Source: Actinomycetales bacterium (lineage in GTDB: Bacteria > Actinomycetota > Actinomycetes > Actinomycetales > BWSM-131). From it: a DNA stretch of 31,960 bases. Under the pieces are notes generated by a model that saw only the letters and a program-made list of their open reading frames with translations, was not told where the DNA came from and did no database searches. A program made the translations under genes and the position numbers. The stretch is taken from NCBI GenBank assembly GCA_030149025.1, contig JASBSH010000200.1, positions 1 through 31,960 on the forward strand. Direction: 5' to 3'. Position 1 is the stretch's first letter, and each line of letters begins with the position of its first letter. Positions 14,262-22,551 of this stretch are shown here, piece after piece.

Positions 14262-14813
14262 CTACCGGTGGGCAGGGCCGCCGGCCTCGGCCGCCAGCAC
14301 CGCGGCGAGCACGGCGTGGCGCGCCGCTGCAAGAGCGTGGACGGGTGCGTCGACGCGCCGTGCGAACCGCCGGGCGCCCTCCTGCGCCTCCTCCCGGGCA
14401 CGGGACGCGAGGCGCTGGCCCTCCGGGACCCGCCCGGCGTAGGCCTCGGCCTCCTCCACCAAGTAGGCGCCCGAGGGCATCCGCACGGTGGCGTCGTCCG
14501 ACAGCTCCAGCCCGTGCCGGTGGCAGTAGTTCTCCGCCTCGACGGACAGCGAGCGCGCGTACTGCAGGTCGACCGAGTACTCCTGCAACGCGTGGGCGCA
14601 GGTGGTCAGCGCCTCGGCGGTGTCGTCGAGGGCGTGCAGCTGGGTCCGCAAGGCGGAGCGAAAGGCATCGCCGGCGGCGCCCCGCCAGTCGAGCAGCGCC
14701 TGCTGCGCACCGCTCAGGGTCGCCCGCCGGCCACGCAGCACGTCCGCGCAGCGATGCAGGTCCGCGGCGAGGGACGACAGCGACGCCGGGTCTCCTGGCG
14801 CCAGCCGGGTCAC
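14262..14813 (-). CDS. WXG100-like helical protein, putative T7SS-associated
   Basis: 183 residues, GTG at 14813 overlapping the stop of the preceding gene by 4 nt. Almost entirely alpha-helical. Residues about 10-75 resemble a WXG100 hairpin: helix LAADLHRCADVLRGRRATL, a turn with W43-R-G45 (LLDWRGAAGDAFRSAL), then a second helix. A C-terminal region of about 100 residues contains Y117LVEE121, matching YxxxD/E, and a long charged helix (QRLASRAREEAQEGARRF). The WxG turn and tandem arrangement suggest a type VII secretion substrate or LXG-like protein, but no toxin domain is seen. Assignment is by pattern only. Confidence 0.55.
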   Translation of the reverse strand: MTRLAPGDPASLSSLAADLHRCADVLRGRRATLSGAQQALLDWRGAAGDAFRSALRTQLHALDDTAEALTTCAHALQEYSVDLQYARSLSVEAENYCHRHGLELSDDATVRMPSGAYLVEEAEAYAGRVPEGQRLASRAREEAQEGARRFARRVDAPVHALAAARHAVLAAVLAAEAGGPAHR

Positions 14814-15169
14814 CGGCCGCCCTCCTCCCCCAGCCGCCGTAGGGCGCGGACCACCTGCTCCTCGGTGCCGCGGTAGCGAGCGGTGGTCAGCGCGAGCATC
14901 CGGGACGACTCGTCCAGCGCGGTGGCAAGCGCCCCCATGGTGTCGATCGCGCCGCCATGAACCTGGACGACGGCGTCCGGTGCGGGCGGCAAGCCAGGGT
15001 CGGGGGCGTGCCGCAGCACGCCGGCGGCGGCGTCCCGCAGGTCGGCGGAGGCGAGCAGGAGCGCCGACCCGACCGTCGCCATGGCGTCGACGTCGACGCT
15101 GACCCCGCTCGTCTCGGCACCGCTCGTACCCGGACCGCTCGTGTCGCCCGCCGTCCCCGACCCGCTCAC
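14810..15169 (-). CDS. Small EspC-like helical protein, putative T7SS-associated
   Basis: 119 residues, GTG at 15169. A disordered Gly/Ser/Thr-rich N-terminus (1-25) is followed by helix VDAMATVGSALLLASADLRDAAAGVL, a Pro-rich turn (DPGLPPAPDA), a second helix (AIDTMGALATALDESSRMLALTTARY) and a tail with Y99RGTE103, matching the type VII signal YxxxD/E just after the helical hairpin. This layout resembles EspC/WXG100-type proteins, normally secreted as dimers with a partner. It is the first gene of a coupled pair. No ESX membrane genes (EccB, EccD, EccE, mycosin) are adjacent. Function is inferred. Confidence 0.55.
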   Translation of the reverse strand: MSGSGTAGDTSGPGTSGAETSGVSVDVDAMATVGSALLLASADLRDAAAGVLRHAPDPGLPPAPDAVVQVHGGAIDTMGALATALDESSRMLALTTARYRGTEEQVVRALRRLGEEGGR

Positions 15170-15251
15170 CCTGCGAGCCTAACGAGGGCACGCTGCGGCC
15201 GTGTCCGAGTCGGGAGCCGCCTGTGGACGACGGCCGCTATAGGCTCGACCC

Positions 15252-15271
15252 GACACGCAACGGCGCGTGTC
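15252..15271 (+). promoter_or_regulatory. Hairpin in the gdh 5' leader
   Basis: GACACGC-AACGGC-GCGTGTC has perfect 7-bp arms, 30 nt before the gdh start. A possible -10 box TATAGG (15238-15243) would put the transcript start near 15250, so the hairpin would lie at the very 5' end of the mRNA. The half-sites also occur in the palindrome at 13644-13661. Confidence 0.35.
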
Positions 15272-15301
15272 CCAGGCGCGGTGCTGAGGTGGTAGCCAGT
15301 C

Positions 15302-18300
15302 ATGTCCCCGACCCCCGAGCAGACTCGTGAGGCGGTCCTGGCACGAGCCGTCGAGGCAGCCGAACACCACGCGGAAGAGCCGGGTCTCGCCAGCTACCTG
15401 ACCAGGTACTACAAGCACGTCCCGGACGAGGACCTGCGGCAGCGTGACCCCGTCGACCTGGCGGGCGCTGCCCTCAGCCAGCTGCACCTGGCCCAGCAGC
15501 GCGAGCCGGGCAAGGCCAAGATCCGCGTCCTCACCCCGACGGTGGACGACTGCGGGTGGCAGACGGGCCACACCGTGGTCGAGATCGCCACCGACGACAT
15601 GCCGTTCCTGGTCGACTCGGTGGCGAGCGAGCTGTCGCGGCAGAAGCGGGGCATCCACCTCGTCGTCCACCCCACGTTCGTCGTTCGGCGCAGCATCACC
15701 GGCGAGCTGCTCGAGCTCCTGGACACCTCGCCCTCGTCGGTCGCGACGGGCACCCGTGACCCGAGCTGGCCGGACGACGCGATCGTCGAGTCGTGGATGC
15801 ACCTGGAGATCGACCGGGAGAGCGATCAGAACCAGATCGACGGCATCGTCAGGAGCCTGCGCAAGGTCCTGGAGGACGTGCGCTCCGCCGTCGAGGACTG
15901 GCCGAAGATGCACCGCAAGGCCCGCGAGATCGCCGAGGAGCTCCGCACCCACCCGCCCGCGGGCCTGGAGAACCAGGCCGCCGAGGCGGGCCGGCTCCTC
16001 GACTGGCTCGCCCAGGACAACTTCACGTTCCTCGGCTACCGCGAGTACGACCTGGAGGGGCAGGAGGGGGAGGAGCGGCTGGAGCCGGTGGCGGGCACCG
16101 GGCTGGGCATCCTGCGCTACGACTCCCCGCGCTCACGCAGCTTCGAACGGCTGTCACCTGCGGTGCGGGCGAAGGCGCGCGAGCGCACGGTGCTCGTCCT
16201 GACCGAGGCCAACTCCCGGTCGACGGTCCACCGGCCCGCCTACCTGGACTACGTGGGGGTGAAGCGGTTCGACGCGGACGGCAACGTGGTGGGCGAGCGT
16301 CGTTTCCTCGGCCTGCTCACGTCCGCCGCCTACACCGAGAGCGTGCGGCGCATCCCGCTGGTCGAGAAGCGGGTGGCGGAGGTGCTGTCGCGTGCCGGTT
16401 TCGCTCCCGACAGCCACTCCGGCAAGGACCTGCTCGCGATCCTCGAGACCTACCCGCGGGACGAGCTGCTGCAGACCGAGGTCGACGACCTCTACACCAT
16501 CTCGATGGCAGTCCTGCACCTGCAGGAGCGCCGCCGCACGCGCCTGTTCACCCGGATCGACCCGTACGGGCGGTACGTGTCGTGCCTGGTCTTCCTGCCC
16601 CGCGACCGGTACACGACCCAGGTCCGGCTCCGGATGGAGCAGATCCTGCGGGAGTACTTCGACGCCACCTCCGTCGACTACACCACGAGGGTCAGCGAGT
16701 CGGTCCTGGCACGACTGCACTTCGTCGTCCGGCTCCGCCCCGGCTACGACCTCGGGGACGTCGACACCGAGGGGCTGGAACAGCGCCTGGTCGAGGCGAC
16801 CCGCACCTGGACCGAGGACCTCGCGGACGCCGCCCGGGCCGACCTCGGCGAGGAGGAGGCCGCGCGGCTGCTGCGGGAATGGGCCGACGCCTTTCCCGAG
16901 GGGTACAAGGAGGACTTCCCCGCGCGCGTCGCGGTCGGCGACCTGAAGCGCATCGAGACGTTGCGCCACCCCCGCGTCGAACAGGACGACACCGCCCGGG
17001 CCGGGCTGGCGATCAACCTCTACGAGCCCGTCGGTGCGGCGGCGGACCAGCGTCGGTTCAAGATGTTCCGGCTCGAGCCGCTCTCGCTCACTGAGGTCTT
17101 GCCGTTCTTCCGCAACCTCGGGGTCGAGGTCACCGACGAACGACCGTACGAGCTGAACCGGCGCGACGGGCAGGTCGCCTACATCTACGACTTCGGCCTG
17201 CGGTACTCAGGGCTGCCGGTCACCGACACCTCCCGCGATCTGTTCACCGACTGCTTCGCGGCCGCCTGGCAGGGCCGCACCGAGTCGGACGGCCTGGACC
17301 GGCTGGTCCTCGGCGCCGGGCTCACCTGGCGGCAGGTGGTGATGCTGCGGGCGTACACGAAGTACCTGCGGCAGACCGGGTCCACCTTCAGCCAGGACTA
17401 CGTCGAGACCACCCTGCTCACGAACGTGGAGATCGTGCGCAGCCTTGTGCGCCTCTTCGAGGCGCGCTTCGACCCCGACCGCGACCTGGACGACGAGGGG
17501 CGCGCCGAGCTGTCGGCCGCGCTCGTCGAGGAGGTCACCGGCGACCTCGACACGGTGCAGAGCCTCGACGCGGACCGCATCCTGAGGTCCTTCCTCGGGA
17601 TGATCAACGCGACGCTGCGCACGAACTTCTACCAGCTTGCCGACGGCCGGCCCAAGGACTACGTCTCCTTCAAGCTGGACCCCAAACGGGTACCGGACCT
17701 GCCCGACCCGAGGCCGGCCTACGAGATCTGGGTGTACTCGCCGCGCGTCGAGGGAGTGCACCTGCGCTTCGGCGCCGTCGCCCGCGGCGGGTTGCGGTGG
17801 AGCGACCGCCGCGAGGACTTCCGCACCGAGATCCTCGGCCTGGTGAAGGCGCAGATGGTGAAGAACGCCGTCATCGTGCCGACGGGGGCGAAGGGCGGGT
17901 TCGTGGGCAAGCGGCTGCCCGACCCCAGCGACCGCGAGGCATGGATGGCGGAGGGCATCGCCTGCTACCGCACCCTTATCTCCGCGCTCCTCGACGTCAC
18001 GGACAACCTGGTTATCGAGGGCGAAGGTCACCGCGTGGTCCCGCCGCCACGAGTGGTCCGGCACGACGGGGACGACACCTACCTCGTCGTCGCGGCGGAC
18101 AAGGGCACGGCGAGCTTCTCCGACATCGCCAACTCCGTCGCCGCTGACTACGGCTTCTGGCTCGGTGACGCCTTCGCGTCCGGGGGCTCTGTGGGCTACG
18201 ACCACAAGGCGATGGGCATCACCGCCCGGGGCGCCTGGGAGTCGGTCAAACGCCACTTCCGGGAACTGGGCCTGGACACTCAGGCCGAGGACTTCACCGT

Positions 18301-20206
18301 CGTCGGGGTCGGCGACATGAGCGGGGACGTGTTCGGCAACGGCATGCTGCTGAGCGAGCACATCCGGCTCGTCGCGGCGTTCGACCACCGCCACGTCTTC
18401 CTGGACCCTGACCCCGACGCGGCGGCCTCGTACGCCGAGCGGCGCCGACTGTTCGACACACCCCGCTCGTCATGGGCCGACTACGACCGGTCCGTCATCA
18501 GCGAGGGCGGAGGGGTCTACCCGCGCACCGCCAAGTCCGTGCCGATCAGCCCGCAGGTCCGGGCCCGCCTCGGCCTGGGCAAGGACGTCACCTCCCTGAC
18601 GCCTCCGGAGCTGATCCGGGCGGTGCTGTCCGCCCCCGTGGACCTGCTCTGGAACGGCGGCATCGGTACGTACGTGAAGGCGTCGACCGAGTCCGACGCG
18701 CAGGTGGGGGACAAGAGCAACGACGCCATCCGCATCAACGGCGCCGACCTCCGGGTGAGGGTGGTCGGCGAAGGCGGCAACCTGGGGTTCACCCAGCTCG
18801 GCCGGATCGAGGCGGCCCTGCACGGCGTGCGGATCAACACCGACGCGATCGACAACTCCGCCGGGGTCGACTGCTCCGACCACGAGGTCAACATCAAGAT
18901 CATGCTGGACCAGGTCGTCGCCGACGGTGACCTGACGGTGAAGCAACGCAACCAGCTGCTGGTGGAGATGACCGACGAGGTCGCCCGGCTGGTGCTGCGC
19001 GACAACTACGAGCAGAACGTCCTGCTGGGCAACGCGCGGCGGCAGGCCCCGTCGATGCTCCCGGTGCACAAACGGTTCATCCGGTTCCTGGAGGAGGAGG
19101 GCCCGCTCGACCGGGCGCTGGAGTTCCTGCCCAGCGACGCCCAGCTGCGGGAGCGGCAGGCCGAGGAGCTCGGTCTGACCTCACCGGAGTTCGCGGTGCT
19201 GGTCGCCTACGCCAAGATCACCCTGGCCGACGCGGTGCTGAACAGCGACCTGCCGGACGACCCCTGGTTCCAGCGGGTGCTCCGCGAGTACTTCCCCCAG
19301 CAGGTCGCCGAACGCTACGACGACCGGCTGCCCCAGCACCCGCTGCGGCGGCAGATCGTCACGACCTGGGTCGTCAACGACCTGGTCAACCGCGGGGGCA
19401 TCACGTTCGCGTTCCGGGCGCGTGAGGAGACGGGCGCCTCTCCCGAGCAGGTGGTGCGCGCTTACGTCATCAGCCGGGAGGTGTTCGGCCTTGCCGAGTA
19501 CGTGTCGGCGGTGGAGAGCCTGGACAACAGGGTCCCGACCGACGTCCAGACCGACATGTACCTGGAGTTCCGCCGGCTGCTGGACCGCAGCGTCCGCTGG
19601 TTCCTGCAGAACCGGCCCGACCGGCTCGACGTCGCCGCGGAGATCGAGCGCTTCCAGCCGACCGCGGAGAAGCATCGCAGCACCATGGCGGACCTGTTGA
19701 GCGGCAGCGAGCTGAAGCGGTTGCGCCGCAACGCCGACGACTATGTCAGCTGCGGGGTGCCCGAGGACCTGGCCGTGCGTGTCGCCGGATTGCTCGATGA
19801 GTTCTCGCTGCTCGACGCACGTGACATCGCGGTGTCGATGGACCTGGACCAGGAGCAGGTCACGAACCTGTACTTCGCGCTGTCCGAGCGGTACGGCATC
19901 GACGCCATGCTCGCAAGGATCAGCAAGCTGCCGCGCACGAACCGATGGGAGGCGCTTGCGCGCGGGGCCCTGCGGGACGACCTGTACGCGGCCCTCGAGG
20001 CGCTGACCAGGGCAGTGCTCGCGAACGGCGACGGCAAGGAGCCGAGCGAGCAGATCGCCGCCTGGGAGGAGGCGAACGCCAGCCAGCTGAGGCGGGTCAC
20101 CGCCACGATCGACGAGGTCCGCCGCCTCGACGTCAGCGACCTGGCCTCGATCTCGGTCGCGCTGCGCCAGCTGCGCAGCGTCATCCGGTCGGCGGGCGCC
20201 AGCTGA
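15302..20206 (+). CDS. gdh: NAD-specific glutamate dehydrogenase, large (180-kDa) class
   Basis: 1634 residues, ATG at 15302 with GAGG at 15286-15289. It catalyses NAD+-dependent oxidative deamination of glutamate to 2-oxoglutarate and ammonia. The N-terminal half (about 1-700) holds ACT-like regulatory segments (HTVVEIATDDMPFLVDSVASEL; RYVSCLVFLPRDRYTTQVRLRM; FFRNLGVEVTDERPYEL). The catalytic core carries ARGGLRWSDRREDFRTEILG (about 826-846), MVKNAVIVPTGAKGGFVGK with the active-site lysines near 850-865, and VGVGDMSGDVFGNGML (about 1002-1017). A long helical C-terminal domain follows. Length matches the Streptomyces/Mycobacterium enzyme. It is monocistronic by spacing and ends in tandem repeats. 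Confidence 0.96.
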   Translation: MSPTPEQTREAVLARAVEAAEHHAEEPGLASYLTRYYKHVPDEDLRQRDPVDLAGAALSQLHLAQQREPGKAKIRVLTPTVDDCGWQTGHTVVEIATDDMPFLVDSVASELSRQKRGIHLVVHPTFVVRRSITGELLELLDTSPSSVATGTRDPSWPDDAIVESWMHLEIDRESDQNQIDGIVRSLRKVLEDVRSAVEDWPKMHRKAREIAEELRTHPPAGLENQAAEAGRLLDWLAQDNFTFLGYREYDLEGQEGEERLEPVAGTGLGILRYDSPRSRSFERLSPAVRAKARERTVLVLTEANSRSTVHRPAYLDYVGVKRFDADGNVVGERRFLGLLTSAAYTESVRRIPLVEKRVAEVLSRAGFAPDSHSGKDLLAILETYPRDELLQTEVDDLYTISMAVLHLQERRRTRLFTRIDPYGRYVSCLVFLPRDRYTTQVRLRMEQILREYFDATSVDYTTRVSESVLARLHFVVRLRPGYDLGDVDTEGLEQRLVEATRTWTEDLADAARADLGEEEAARLLREWADAFPEGYKEDFPARVAVGDLKRIETLRHPRVEQDDTARAGLAINLYEPVGAAADQRRFKMFRLEPLSLTEVLPFFRNLGVEVTDERPYELNRRDGQVAYIYDFGLRYSGLPVTDTSRDLFTDCFAAAWQGRTESDGLDRLVLGAGLTWRQVVMLRAYTKYLRQTGSTFSQDYVETTLLTNVEIVRSLVRLFEARFDPDRDLDDEGRAELSAALVEEVTGDLDTVQSLDADRILRSFLGMINATLRTNFYQLADGRPKDYVSFKLDPKRVPDLPDPRPAYEIWVYSPRVEGVHLRFGAVARGGLRWSDRREDFRTEILGLVKAQMVKNAVIVPTGAKGGFVGKRLPDPSDREAWMAEGIACYRTLISALLDVTDNLVIEGEGHRVVPPPRVVRHDGDDTYLVVAADKGTASFSDIANSVAADYGFWLGDAFASGGSVGYDHKAMGITARGAWESVKRHFRELGLDTQAEDFTVVGVGDMSGDVFGNGMLLSEHIRLVAAFDHRHVFLDPDPDAAASYAERRRLFDTPRSSWADYDRSVISEGGGVYPRTAKSVPISPQVRARLGLGKDVTSLTPPELIRAVLSAPVDLLWNGGIGTYVKASTESDAQVGDKSNDAIRINGADLRVRVVGEGGNLGFTQLGRIEAALHGVRINTDAIDNSAGVDCSDHEVNIKIMLDQVVADGDLTVKQRNQLLVEMTDEVARLVLRDNYEQNVLLGNARRQAPSMLPVHKRFIRFLEEEGPLDRALEFLPSDAQLRERQAEELGLTSPEFAVLVAYAKITLADAVLNSDLPDDPWFQRVLREYFPQQVAERYDDRLPQHPLRRQIVTTWVVNDLVNRGGITFAFRAREETGASPEQVVRAYVISREVFGLAEYVSAVESLDNRVPTDVQTDMYLEFRRLLDRSVRWFLQNRPDRLDVAAEIERFQPTAEKHRSTMADLLSGSELKRLRRNADDYVSCGVPEDLAVRVAGLLDEFSLLDARDIAVSMDLDQEQVTNLYFALSERYGIDAMLARISKLPRTNRWEALARGALRDDLYAALEALTRAVLANGDGKEPSEQIAAWEEANASQLRRVTATIDEVRRLDVSDLASISVALRQLRSVIRSAGAS

Positions 20207-20256
20207 TCCCCACCACTCAGCTGATCCCCACCACTCAGCAGATCCCCACCACTCAG
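20203..20256 (+). repeat. Three tandem 18-bp repeats overlapping the gdh stop codon
   Basis: CTGATCCCCACCACTCAG occurs at 20203-20220 and 20221-20238, and a third copy (20239-20256) differs only at the second base (CAG for CTG). The gdh stop TGA is inside the first copy. The array leads directly into the inverted repeat at 20259. Confidence 0.9.
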
Positions 20257-20258
20257 CA

Positions 20259-20307
20259 GTTGATCATGAAATCCCGGTTCACCCCAAACCGGGATCTCGT
20301 GATCAAC
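20259..20307. repeat. Intergenic palindromic element, copy 1
   Basis: Arms 20259-20279 and 20287-20307 pair at 19 of 21 positions around a 7-nt loop. The left side contains TGATCATGAAATCCCGGTTCA (20261-20281), which recurs exactly at 23013-23033. Located after gdh, it may act as a terminator, and the reuse elsewhere points to a dispersed REP-like element. Confidence 0.75.
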
Positions 20308-20348
20308 TCCATGGCTGGAGCAGTGCCGGACCACCGTCAGCCGGGTCG

Positions 20349-20354
20349 TAGCCT
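20349..20354 (+). promoter_or_regulatory. Putative -10 box for a leaderless pdtaS transcript
   Basis: TAGCCT ends 6 nt before the GTG at 20361 and no Shine-Dalgarno is present. The -35 region is not convincing. Confidence 0.35.
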
Positions 20355-20360
20355 GGTCGC

Positions 20361-21842
20361 GTGCCGACGCTGAACGACCTGGTCCGCCGCCACGGCGACC
20401 TGGACGACGCCGAGCGCGAGTGGCTGCACCTGCTGGTCGGTGACTGGCAGCTGATCGCGGACCTGTCGTTCGCCGACCTCGTTCTCTGGCTGCCGACCGC
20501 CGCGCACGACGAGTACGTCGCGGTGGCGCACTGCCGGCCCAGCACCGGAGCGACCGTCTACTACGAGGACCAGGTGGGCCGGCGCCTGCTGCGGGGCCGG
20601 CGTCCACAGCTGGATCGGGCCCTGGACGAGGGGCGCATCTGCCGGGAACGTGACCCCGAGTGGTTGCGTGACATCCCGGTGCGGGAGGAGGCCATCCCCG
20701 TGGTCCGCCGGGGCCGCGCCCTCGCCGTCCTCGCCCGGCACACCAACCTGGCCGCGGCCCGCACCCCGAGCCGCCTGGAGCTGACCTATCTCCAGTGCGC
20801 CGACGCGCTCGTCGGGATGGTCGCGTCCGGGCACTTCCCGACAGTGGACGCACCGACCGGGGTTCGCCGCGGTGCCCCCCGCGTCGGGGACGGCCTGATC
20901 ACGGTGGACGAGGAGGGAACCGTCGTCTACTCCAGCCCGAACGCGCTCGCGGACTACCACCGGCTCGGTCTCGTCGGCGATCTCGTCGGACGGTCGCTGG
21001 GGGAGGTGACCAGCTCCCTGCTGGACGACGACACACCGGTCGACGAGTCCCTCGCGCTGGTGGTCAGCGGCCGGAGGCCCGCTCGGGCGGAGGTCCACGC
21101 CGGCGGCGCGGCCCTGTCGCTCCGCTCGATCCCGCTGGTCACGGACCGCGTGCGGACGGGCGCGATCGTCCTGTGCCGGGACGTCTCGGAGCTGCGGCGC
21201 CGCGAGCAGGAGCTGCTCACCAAGGACGCCACCATCCGGGAGATCCACCACCGGGTGAAGAACAACCTGCAGACGGTGGCGGCCCTGCTGCGGCTGCAGG
21301 CTCGCCGGATCAGGCAACCCGAGGCCCGGCAGGCGCTGCAGGAGGCGATCCGCCGCGTCGGCACCATCGCCCGGGTTCACGAAACCTTGTCGCAGCGGCT
21401 GGAGGAGACGGTCGACTTCGACCAGCTGCTGGACAACGGTCTCCTGCTCGTGGAGGACCTGGCGGGAGCCGCGGACGTCGCCGCGGTCCGGGAGGGGCAG
21501 GTCGGCACGCTCGTCGCCGAGGACGCCACAGCCCTTGCGCTGGTGCTGACCGAGCTGGTCAGCAACGCCGTCGAGCACGGGCTGGCCGGCCGTCCCGGCA
21601 AGGTCGTGGTGCGAACCGAGCGGGAGGGCCAGCGGCTGCGGGTGGCCGTCGAGGACGACGGGCCGGGCTTTCCCCCAGGCTTCACCCCCGGCGAGGCCGG
21701 ACTCGGCACCCAGATCGTCACCGCGCTCGTGACGGGTGAGCTGCGGGGCACGATCCACTGGAACGGTGCCGGTGCTCGGGGGGGTGCACGGGTCGTGGTG
21801 GACGTCCGGCTCCGCGAGCGGCGTGGTGGGCAGGGCCGCTGA
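20361..21842 (+). CDS. pdtaS: PdtaS-type sensor histidine kinase
   Basis: 493 residues, GTG start. The domains are an N-terminal GAF-like sensor (about 1-150, LIADLSFADLVLWLPTA, VRRGRALAVLARHTN), a PAS domain (about 175-280, DGLITVDEEGTVVYSSPNA, VLCRDVSELRRREQEL), and a HisKA_2-type phosphoacceptor with His296 or His297 in REIHHRVKNNLQTVAALLRLQ. An HATPase follows with the N-box LTELVSNAVEHG and G-boxes DDGPGFPPGF and GLGTQIV. There is no transmembrane segment, so it is cytosolic. The type phosphorylates the RNA-binding antiterminator PdtaR (ANTAR), whose gene is not in this window. Synteny with whiB1 matches the mycobacterial locus Rv3220c-Rv3219. Confidence 0.92.
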   Translation: MPTLNDLVRRHGDLDDAEREWLHLLVGDWQLIADLSFADLVLWLPTAAHDEYVAVAHCRPSTGATVYYEDQVGRRLLRGRRPQLDRALDEGRICRERDPEWLRDIPVREEAIPVVRRGRALAVLARHTNLAAARTPSRLELTYLQCADALVGMVASGHFPTVDAPTGVRRGAPRVGDGLITVDEEGTVVYSSPNALADYHRLGLVGDLVGRSLGEVTSSLLDDDTPVDESLALVVSGRRPARAEVHAGGAALSLRSIPLVTDRVRTGAIVLCRDVSELRRREQELLTKDATIREIHHRVKNNLQTVAALLRLQARRIRQPEARQALQEAIRRVGTIARVHETLSQRLEETVDFDQLLDNGLLLVEDLAGAADVAAVREGQVGTLVAEDATALALVLTELVSNAVEHGLAGRPGKVVVRTEREGQRLRVAVEDDGPGFPPGFTPGEAGLGTQIVTALVTGELRGTIHWNGAGARGGARVVVDVRLRERRGGQGR

Positions 21843-21903
21843 AGTCATGCGGAATGCAGGGCCGCTGACGTCGTGCGGATGCGCGGGGACCCGCGGGGAG
21901 TGC

Positions 21904-21940
21904 GAAGGGGGCGACCCGCATCCTGCGGACCGCCCCCTTC
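21904..21940. terminator. Bidirectional terminator between pdtaS and whiB1
   Basis: GAAGGGGGCG (21904-21913) and CGCCCCCTTC (21931-21940) form a perfect 10-bp stem, with a second inner stem CCGCA-TCC-TGCGG (21916-21928). It lies between two convergent genes. It has no U-run, as is common for actinobacterial terminators. Confidence 0.85.
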
Positions 21941-21954
21941 GGAGGATCAGAAAA

Positions 21955-22203
21955 TCAGCTGGCGCGCCGGGCCCGGGCGTTGCGCCGCGTCAGGGCGCGT
22001 CGCTCATCCTCGGACAGGCCGCCCCAGACGCCGGCGTCCTGCCCGTTCTCCAAGGCCCACTTCAGACAGATCTCCCGAACCTCGCAGCGTCGACAAACCG
22101 CCTTGGCCTCCTCGATCTGGAGTAGCGCCGGGCCGGTGTTCCCGATCTGGAAGAACAGCTCGGGGTCCTCGTCGAGGCAAGCAGCGCGGTGGCGCCAGTC
22201 CAT
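21955..22203 (-). CDS. whiB1: WhiB family iron-sulfur transcription factor (WhiB1 type)
   Basis: 82 residues, ATG at 22203 with AAAGGAG about 9 nt upstream. The four conserved cysteines Cys9, Cys37, Cys40 and Cys46 (CxxC in CRRCEVREIC) bind a 4Fe-4S cluster. The turn motif GVWGG (58-62) and basic C-terminus RRALTRRNARARRAS contact sigma factor and DNA respectively. Sequence and position next to pdtaS match WhiB1, an essential nitric-oxide-sensitive regulator in mycobacteria. A CRP-like palindrome lies directly upstream, in line with known cAMP-CRP control of mycobacterial whiB1. Confidence 0.95.
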   Translation of the reverse strand: MDWRHRAACLDEDPELFFQIGNTGPALLQIEEAKAVCRRCEVREICLKWALENGQDAGVWGGLSEDERRALTRRNARARRAS

Positions 22204-22219
22204 GGGGGATCTACTCCTT

Positions 22220-22235
22220 TGTGAATGTGTTCACG
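22220..22235. promoter_or_regulatory. CRP-like binding site upstream of whiB1
   Basis: TGTGA-ATGTGT-TCACG, with perfect GTGAA/TTCAC arms, matches the cAMP-receptor-protein consensus TGTGA-N6-TCACA at 9 of 10 positions. It lies 17-32 nt before the whiB1 start, just upstream of the ribosome-binding site. The proximity suggests repression, or a transcript start within or beyond it. Confidence 0.6.
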
Positions 22236-22255
22236 AGGTCACGCGCTACTAAGGG

Positions 22256-22268
22256 GCACCAGTGGTGC
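22256..22268. promoter_or_regulatory. Short palindrome in the whiB1 upstream region
   Basis: GCACCA-G-TGGTGC, with perfect 6-bp arms, is about 55 nt upstream of whiB1. It is a possible second operator. The rest of the 348-bp gap 22204-22551 has no convincing gene. Confidence 0.3.
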
Positions 22269-22517
22269 TGGGCCCCTCGTGCGATCTAGGGTCACACGAA
22301 GTGGCTGAGCGCCACAAGGGGTGAGTTCGAACATTTCCGCGCGACCGGGTGAGTGCTTGCTCACAGGTGAGCGCGTCGGTGTTCGAGGGGCTGGTGGTGC
22401 TGGGTCGGTGTGCGATGGGTGGTGTTCGCCGGGTCGGCTCGGTGGCCGGGTTCGTCGCGTCGCCAGACCCGGTTGGGTGAACCGGACCGGCCACCATCCG
22501 CAACGGCTCGCCGCAGG

Positions 22518-22545
22518 TTGGTGTTCCCGCATGGCAGGGTACGGT
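22518..22545 (+). promoter_or_regulatory. Leaderless promoter of the small membrane protein gene
   Basis: TTGGTG (22518-22523), a 16-bp spacer and TACGGT (22540-22545) are followed after 6 nt by the GTG at 22552. This is the same spacing as the promoter at 1425-1452 and decides the start codon proposed here. Confidence 0.55.
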
Positions 22546-22551
22546 TCCCCC

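Noticed and set aside
22325..22340. TTCGAACATTT as an SOS (LexA) box
   Set aside because: Only one half (TCGAAC) matches; the expected GTTCGA partner after 4 nt is absent.
22349..22364. GTGAG-TGCTTG-CTCAC as a second CRP site
   Set aside because: The core spacing is GTGA-N8-TCAC, two bases longer than the CRP consensus, and it is far from the whiB1 start.
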